Made by a program: the position numbers and the translations under genes
Notes under the pieces: model-generated
Database searches by the model: none
The model's input: the letters and a program-made list of their open reading frames with translations, nothing else
What the model was told of the DNA's origin: nothing
Part shown: in pieces, positions 40,040 to 49,000 of the stretch
Layout: every line of letters starts with the position of its first letter
Numbering within the stretch: position 1 is the stretch's first letter
NCBI GenBank assembly: GCA_025618425.1
Contig: CM046837.1
Coordinates: forward strand, 26,345,793 to 26,409,792
Reading direction: 5' to 3'
Length of the DNA stretch: 64,000 nucleotides
Source of the DNA: Heliocidaris tuberculata
Taxonomy: Eukaryota; Echinodermata; Echinoidea; Camarodonta; Echinometridae

Positions 40040-43000
40040 AGGAGCCATCACTCAGCTCCTAGCGGGGCTGCGTCTAGCTGATAAGGGGGATCAACCATAA
40101 CTCGTCATCTATTCATACGCGCTTCATGTCGTCATTCCATTCAACCACACTGTACTGCTATCATAGTCTTCTCGCTTGCCAAGTGCATTTAAATAGATCA
40201 TCCACCAAAAGAGAACAAAAGTTTGGGAGACTTCTGCGCAGTTTTGTTTCAAACCATCATGCTACGCCTGTGTTATCGCTGATTTTCCACTCTCAGAAGG
40301 CCCATTTTCTGCAGAGATGTATTCTGGAGCTATGTATTGGTTGATAACATGGATCCTACTTCTTTCAGATTACCAATAAGCTATATGCTGTAGATGATTA
40401 TTCAAACCCTATAAGAGTACATTAATCTGTTGGATATGATCTAACTTTCACATATCATCCATTTCAAAATGGGTTTCATCCAAAGTTAGCTTAGGATTAA
40501 TATCCAGTAGGCTAGAGTTGCAGCTTTACCCACAAACAAAGACATACAGAATGGGGATACTTTAAACTACTCTACCTTAATACTATTCCCCGACAGGTTT
40601 AGCCACTCAAGTTCTGGTAACTCCCTCAGACCCTCTATCGTCTGGATGCTGTTGTTTGGTAGGTTGAGAACTCGGATGGTAGGTAGCCTGGACACTCCGT
40701 TCATCCGCACTAAGCGATTGTGTCCTATGGACAGCTGTAAAGGATGGCAGGCAATATGAATCAAGAAATTAGAAAGACAAACAGAGAAGTATAATCAACA
40801 TTGTATCCCTGCTGTGAAGGATGACTGGAGGAAATCAACGGCTCATAATAACAACAGAAAGATAAATTTCACAATGCAATGCATCTCCTTTCATTCTGTC
40901 TCTTTTGTCTTCCTTGAGCAAAATTTTCATTATTAATTTGTACGAAATAATGCAGTGTTGCCCCTGTGTAGGACTTCTTTATCATGGATTACAATGTATT
41001 AAAGCAGGCAAACTTGGTTGATGTAAATAAACCAAACAGAATTAGAAGAAAAGTGAAAAGTATCAGCATGATCAGCATATCCTTGGACATGTTTCAGGAC
41101 ATTAGCCTGCAAAGCATCTTGTAGTTCTCACTACATGATAGTCCATTTGATTAAATCAAACCAAATCAAATCATATCAAATCAGTGACCCAACATTTGCT
41201 CCACCAAAGATACATGTATTTAATGTTAATGATAGGGCCGCGATTGTGATTTAGGGTAGGTTTATGGTTACAGTGTAGGTATATAGTGGTCAAGGGTTAA
41301 AGTTAGTCATTCACTTAGTGTAGAAAATTAACCATGGAGCAATTGTCTCTGCAGCATATGTGTCAAGGATCCATCAAATCAATAGAAATGAATCACATCT
41401 TCCTATGACATCTTCCATAACTTTACTTTGCAAAGCATTAAGTAATTGCTACCTGTTGAAGGTTCTTGAATTCCTGTAGATTGTCAATACGTGAAAGTCC
41501 ATTATGATCCAGTATAAGGGTTGTACAGGTAGCATGGGTCTCCGAAGTGGGCAGGGACTCTAACTTCTTCAGCCCCCTCCCAGCAAGGTCTACGATCACC
41601 ATATTTTCTGTCAAGCAAACAAAAGACAAATTCAGGTGAATCATAATTTTAGAACTGATGTTTTCTTTGAGCAGTCAAGATGGAAATATATTCTTTCAAA
41701 TGATGCCTTATCAAGGTCTCCATTCAAAAAATTTCTGTGCACAATAGAAGAAAATAAAGTCATGATTTCAGCACTGGTTCTCTTTGGGTTATTGATATAG
41801 AGATATACACTGTAAATGATAGTTCTGCTGAATTTCTCCTGATAAGTGGTCTAAAATCATCATGTTTTCTGTCAAGGAAAAGAACTCAGTATGTCATACA
41901 TGTAACTCTAATACTGATCCTTCTTTTGGTCATTGAATGACAAATATCTCCCTGCAAGGTCTACAAAGGAGACAAATAAATCATTTTCTTATTAATACAA
42001 TCATCAGATCATAATTGACATACATGTAAGGACAAGATGGATTGAAATATGTTAATGATGAAAATGTAATATCACAGAGGTAGTCAAAAACTACATCATA
42101 CAGCACCAATGCAAGTAAATGTCTCCTAGTACAAAATATTGTGTCAGACAAATAGTTTGACATTAATTTGATACAAAAAATGTGTGCTTTACAAAATAAT
42201 TACAGAAAGAAAGTGAAAATCAACTAATGCATGTGCATACGTACATAACCCCTTGCATCATACTATTTGTTAGATTATGGTCAGTGGTCACTGACTTCTG
42301 GCAATTTCAATATCCTGGTTAACAGTGACCAGAATCACAGCTGGTCGTTAAAGAGGCTATATCTGAAGTCCAATGGGTTCCTGAAACTGTCATCATCCTT
42401 CAAATAAAGACCTTAGGCAAAGCTCCATACTAACTTTTTTTGTAAGGGGTCCAAATCAAAACTAAATGGTCTGTGTACACGAGTCCCACATTAAAATTCT
42501 GAAATTTGGGGGGTCCAGACTTAAGAATTGGCTACCCAAGTATCTCCGGCACCTGTGTCAGTGCCAAGCCCTGGCTTAGGCTGTGAGGGAAAATAATACG
42601 TTTGATCATACAGGTACTACATAAAGTACATGCACCTAGTAGGAAGAAATCCTTTGAATGTTAAAGCACCATAATAACAGCCATGCTAATGCCTAATACC
42701 GGAGCACCAGGAGTGTCCTATATGACAGACATGTGCACCATACCAGATCTTACTATTAATTATTATTATTAATACAATTTATGTGTCTACCTAAAAAGTA
42801 TCACATAAAAGCTACAATGCATACAAGAATGGAACTGTGGGCTTTCTAGCCTTGACAGGAATTTTAAAAAGGAAATCTTGAAACATTACGTCTCCGGTGG
42901 CTGAAATAGACCCTCTCAACGGATGCAAACTGCATCATCCTGAGGCACTTTCCAAGAAGTGATGGACACGCCAGAAGAACGGGATGAGAAACGATGAACA

Positions 43001-46000
43001 CCTGCTACACTCCAAACTGGACATGACAAGAAACAGATTGCTAGCACTGATAACTGTTAATTGAAAAGTTTCAAACAAAGTTCAGGGTGGCGAGATGTTT
43101 GATGATGACATCCTCACTTTCAGCGTTTCAGATCAAGTGCAGCATCCTCCTTCTTTGTTGGCACAAAGCAAGGGAATACCATGAACCAGAGTCCATTCCT
43201 CAACAATTACAGAGTGGTTGTCTACACAGTCTAGACAACATGAATTTTAGAGTTCAGATATAGGGTGGCACCGCCGTACACTGTTTGTTTGCAGCAGGGG
43301 CATGACCAGAGTGCACACTCAAACAAAATGCATTGTCACTAACGAATGTTGTTTGCTGCAACATCACTTTCAGAGTTGGTGTTTTCAAATATCCAGTTTG
43401 GCACTGTCCTATTCTGTTATACCAAGAGCATGAACAGAACGACAGTTTACAATCAAACAATGAGAATCTAGGCTACATACATGTAGGTCTTGTAGGTGAC
43501 ATTGTCACTTCCAGGTAGAGGGTGGCAGCAAGGTTCTACTCTCTTTGCACTATGAATCAATGTCATGACAAGGACCAGCCAACAAGCTCAAACAATGTTA
43601 AGGGTGTCGTTCCTAGGTCACAACATCATCACTTTCAGAGTTTCAGGTATCGAGTGAGGCAACAACCCACTTGCTTGAAGCATGACAATATCTCCTTCAC
43701 TGATCATCACCTGCTCAACACAAGCAGGAACACCGATAGCCATCATCCGTGAACCTCCATGGACCAACGTCACATCAACATCTTGGTTACAGGTTTCATA
43801 TCATCAAATTGGCATGCCCCCCATCAGCCGCTATCTTCAGCCCATGTCTCTGCATGGCATGGAGGAGGGCTTCCTGCCCTAAAGATAGCGATCAATGGTA
43901 AGGTGATAAACATCTTAATGCCGATACAGGTAGCACTGGATTGCCCCTTGAGGAATAAAGATCCTGCCTTGTTGCCACAGAAGGGTTCACCATTACAGAA
44001 CCAATGCAGCACACACAGCAGTTGAACCCTATTAAACTTTCCACATACAATTCTACGGCACCACTGAGTGAAACATAATCCAAGTCTCCCATCCTGTCTT
44101 GAACCTATTTTTGTCATCATCATCAGAATCCTTCTCATTTATAAAAGCCAACAGTGGGATGCGGTAAATAATCTTTTCAAGCACCTTCCTCAAGCATTTC
44201 TTGACACTTCTTGGGATTAGCATGGGATATGTAAATGCAGTCACGACTGTCACATGATTTCACCGCACGTTGGAAGCCATCCACTAGTTCTGCAGTGGCT
44301 GCATAACAAAGCTCTCCACTTGTAAAGTATATACTGGGTCCTGATAAAATATCTCATACCTTTAATAAGTGTTTGTTCAAATATGCTTCAGGTTTACGTA
44401 CTGTAATTCTGAGTACTTTGCTATGGAGCAATTTGGTGTCAAATCAAAATAATTAGTTAAATCAAAGTGCATATCTTGGGTGTTTTGGATGTGGTTTACA
44501 ACAGAATTATGGTCAGGGTTGTCTAAATTGACAAAACATCTGTCTATGCAATCCTCTGTATATTACGTGTATTTAAAATGAAATATTTTTTATTATATAC
44601 ATGTACATGTATAAATCTTGAATAAAATTAAATGTATCAGGGTCAGGGATCGAAATAAAATCTGCAGAGCTTGCACAATACTACCATGTAGTCTCTCAAG
44701 CAATGACTGGACAGTGATTGTTTTTCTCCTCTAACCTCGTTGAATGAGGTCAAAGTGCATGATGAATCAACCTCACAGGGACATGCACCTGGGTTAGAGG
44801 GGGAGAGGGAAATTTGACAGGAGGGGGTTAAATTAGCCACGTCCTGCAGGGCACCGGGTGCTAAATACAGTATGGAGTTCAAATATGGCCGAGGTAGTGG
44901 CCCCTGGAAAGATGGCATATCATATCATAAAGATAGGATTGACTGAATGAATTTGGGGGATTATTGCTGCTATATTTGATTGAGAAAATGGTGGATGAAG
45001 ACTTTGATTACTTTATGGTATGAAATAATCAACTAGAAATCAAACAAGTTACGGTGACTATCTAGTTCAGGGCCTCGTTGCATAAAACTTACCATTAATG
45101 GTAACTCTGCTATCAGTGGTAACTACCATGGTAACATCACTCAACAGCCAATCAAAACCAAGGTTTCCATGGGACTTACCATTGATGGCAAAGTTACCGT
45201 TAATGGTAAGTTTTATGCAATGGGGCCCTGGTAGCAAAAAGGAAATTGGAATGAAACTTATTCCTATTGTTCCAATTGTGTCAGAAGATGTTGTGCCAGA
45301 AACACGTATGGTAATGTTCCGTTCATGATTTTGGATGATTTTCAGTGAGTGAAAATATCTGAAAGGAACATCACTTTAAGGTTAGAATGTGAACTGCTAT
45401 CTGCCTAGAACCATTGCATGGCAACCTCATAGAGATCGGTAAACTCGCTGCATATTACCTAAATATGTTTGTTTTATACAGACAGCCATTGCAAGAGGGA
45501 ATTTACAGGCTGGGTCATGCACATAGATCATTTTTCATCTCTCAGCTGTTTAATATTCCACATGAAGAGGAAAAAACTTCACAACAGCTTGAAGTTGTTC
45601 GCATCTTGCTTTATAGCAAATGTCTTTTCATACAAAAGCTTGTTAAATTATAGAAACCCTAGAGTAGGCCTATGTAATGGAAACTGAAAAAAAAAAAATC
45701 ATAGAACTATACATTATTACACTGTAATGTTCATTAAACTTTGGCAACATTCAATGATTATACGACATGTATTCCCACTGTTCATAAAGACAGCGACCCT
45801 AAGTAAATCCTGCGGTTAGCTTGCTGACATGGGGATTTGCATTCCCATGAGAAACATATATACAACCCAGCACATTGCACAGCTGAGCATGGCAATCAGC
45901 CACCCCACCCCATACAGGAAGCTTTTAATCTCTGTTAAATACCCCTATCCTTGTCAAAGTGGGCGTCGCCCCCACCCCTGTATGGACAACAAAAATACTA

Positions 46001-49000
46001 ATGTGGAATGCTTCCTGCCATGTAATTAATAGACTCCAGTCACGTCAGTCATTATACATTTCAGTTACTTCTACCCTGGTAAATTGCAGTGATCTACCCT
46101 GGTACATTTCAGGAGCAATACTGATGATGGCACTTTCATGACAGAGAGGAAGGATGAGAGAGGAAGGATGGAGGCCATATCAAAGCTTACATGTATTACT
46201 TCAAGGGCCCCCACACCTACTTAAAATCTTAAAGCCAAAAAGACATTTGAGCATTTTAATATACCTTTTAAAAATGTTGAACTTAATGGATGCCAGGTGA
46301 ATGTACATGAAAATTTCTGTGCTTGTATGATATTAAATGTGCAATCATCTTCTTCATCGATTTCATTGTACTAACCTAGAAGATTGTTTGACAAAATGCT
46401 CCAGCAACAATTGCACTACAGTCACAATTTCTTACACCAATCAAATTCCTAGGTTAAAGTGTACCAATCACCTGAAGAAAAAAAATTTGTGTACAGCTAG
46501 AAAGTATAAAATGAACCTCAAAAAACTTTATCTGGCATCCATAGGTCAGCAGTTAAGGGAGTATGAAGGAAATAAAGGATAACATGAAGGTGAGTGCGTG
46601 ACTCCGAGATAGGTTCCACGAGAGCCCTTATGTTGGCAAGCACGTACGTGTGCGTCGATTAGACCACTCACACATCTCTTTTACGCTTACAGAGTTTGTA
46701 ATTACACTTGCAGTATCTCTTTATATAGAAGTAATATTTGCAGCTCATATTTGAATATAGTATAACGGCATGGAAACTCTAACATACAAAGCAAAATACT
46801 TTTTTGTGATTGATACCCCCTAACCCTGACCTCATATCTTAGACGAAATAAAGTGACTGTGTGGAGCCATTATCGCTAGAGGAAAGGTTGAGTTCTGGGA
46901 AAGGTGAAAAATAATTTGTGAGCTTTCTCATTCCTTTTTTGTCAGTTTGAAAGAACATCATAGTAGAAATGTTCCCTGAAAAGGTTTGTTCTTCAAATGC
47001 CCGCATATCCGAAATATGACGAGAAATATCTGAAGTCATCAGGCCGAACATGTCCTTACATGTGTGTGTAGTCCCATATACTCATTTCTGTGTGCATTGC
47101 ATGTGCTTTTCAGCACGATCGGGTCAATTTCTGATCATTTTCGTGATTCTAAGCCTAGAACATGGTCAACCTGTCCCAGAGACAGTTTCTTTCACATTTC
47201 ACATCTTTAAGCCACATTTACCATGCAACATACAAAATGCTGTTTCTACATCTATTAAAGATATCAACTTGTTTTATTTAAATTCATTTTTGGAAAAAAA
47301 TTTGATTTTCATAGGTTACAAGAAAGTGCTTACTTTCTATCCTTTGTTATTAATGGGCAGATAATTAGTGGACTATCCAAACTAAAGCACAATGAGTATT
47401 TGTATCTCCTTTAACACACATCTATATTTTGCTGCAGTACATAAACATTTAACAGTTTTGCTAATAATGACATATCAATCATAGACAAGTCTACAGTGTA
47501 GATTTTAAATGATGAAATCAGGTTTTTAAACAGCATAATTTGAGATTCCTGGCATATATATACATGTACATGTATGTTGTATAAAAAAAAATGTCCACCA
47601 TTAGATCCTAATAGTACTATACATGTACATACTTGCATAGAGCAGACTACTTTGCATGCCTGGCAATTGATACTCATTATAACTCAAATATACATACCTA
47701 CAATAATCTTTCCTGCTTTCATATCTAAATTCTGTTTTATGTTCAATATTCTAAATTATATTAGACAGGGCTCCACATTATCTTTTTTTCTTTGAGGGTC
47801 CGGACTGAATATTTTATAGTCTGTATGCATGAAACATCTGCAAAATTTTGGAATTGTGAGACTTGGATTTTATTTTGGGCACTCAGGGTGCCTGATAACT
47901 AGTTTCAAGCCCTGTATTAGAGTAGCCTGCAAGCACAGACCCTAATTTGACACTTAATCAGATTATTGTGTCTTGAGAGAAGCCTAACCCAGCTACCTAT
48001 TGGTTGTGTCAGGAGCAGCTATAGTACATGGCCTATGGTAGTCTTATATTGCAGACACTCTTGTATGACTGACCAGGGCTTGTGCCTGCAAACTAGTATT
48101 AGAGCAAGTCAATACAAATTTTTGTACATGTTTTACACATGGCTGATCCAAACTACCACAGAAGTGACAGAACTACATGGTGAACAATTCAAAATTACTT
48201 TCACCCGGTTTCTTGAAATGCAATTACATTGCCAAAAGTGAAGTGAAGCTTTCCCGTACACTTTAATACAATGTGTATTTCTCTTTCCACTACTGAAAGA
48301 TCCCCAAATGCCACTGATTTCATATGGTATTTCTGCCTAGGATTGACATAATTAAAGGAGAATGAAACCCTGGGGAAATATCCATTTTAATGAAAAGAGA
48401 GGATAGAGAGAAGCAATTTTAAAAGTTCCATCAAATTCGGTTATGAAATGAGAAAGTTATGAAAGTTTGAAAAGTCTCAATTTACTTTCTATGGCAATCC
48501 TCAAATTGGCAATGTTGCTTCAAAATGACAGGTTTAGTAGTACAACTCTCCATATGTTTTGTACACAAAATTTCATATTTTCTCCAATATGATTATCTCT
48601 AAAGATGCTGCTTGTCTTTTTGTGAACTCAACATATGTTGTGTCAAATACATTTTTTCCATGATATATCTTGGGCTAAGGAGACAAGCTGCACCTTGAGA
48701 GATAATGGGGAAAATATGAAATTTTGTGTACAAAACATATGGGCCCGAATTCACAAAGGAGGTTTAAACCATGGCTAAGGTTTAAACCTCCGTAAGCGTA
48801 CTAAAATAAGCGTAAATAAGCGCGCATTGTCCATGCGTGCGCTCAAAGAAAATATATGATTGGATCGGATTCCGTGCGCACGTACGCTTAAAAAAACCCA
48901 GGAGGGGGCTTAAACCATGGTTTAAACCAAACGTCCTTTGTGAATTCGGGCCATGGAGAGTTGTACACTAAACCTGTCACTTTGAAGCAACATTGACAAT

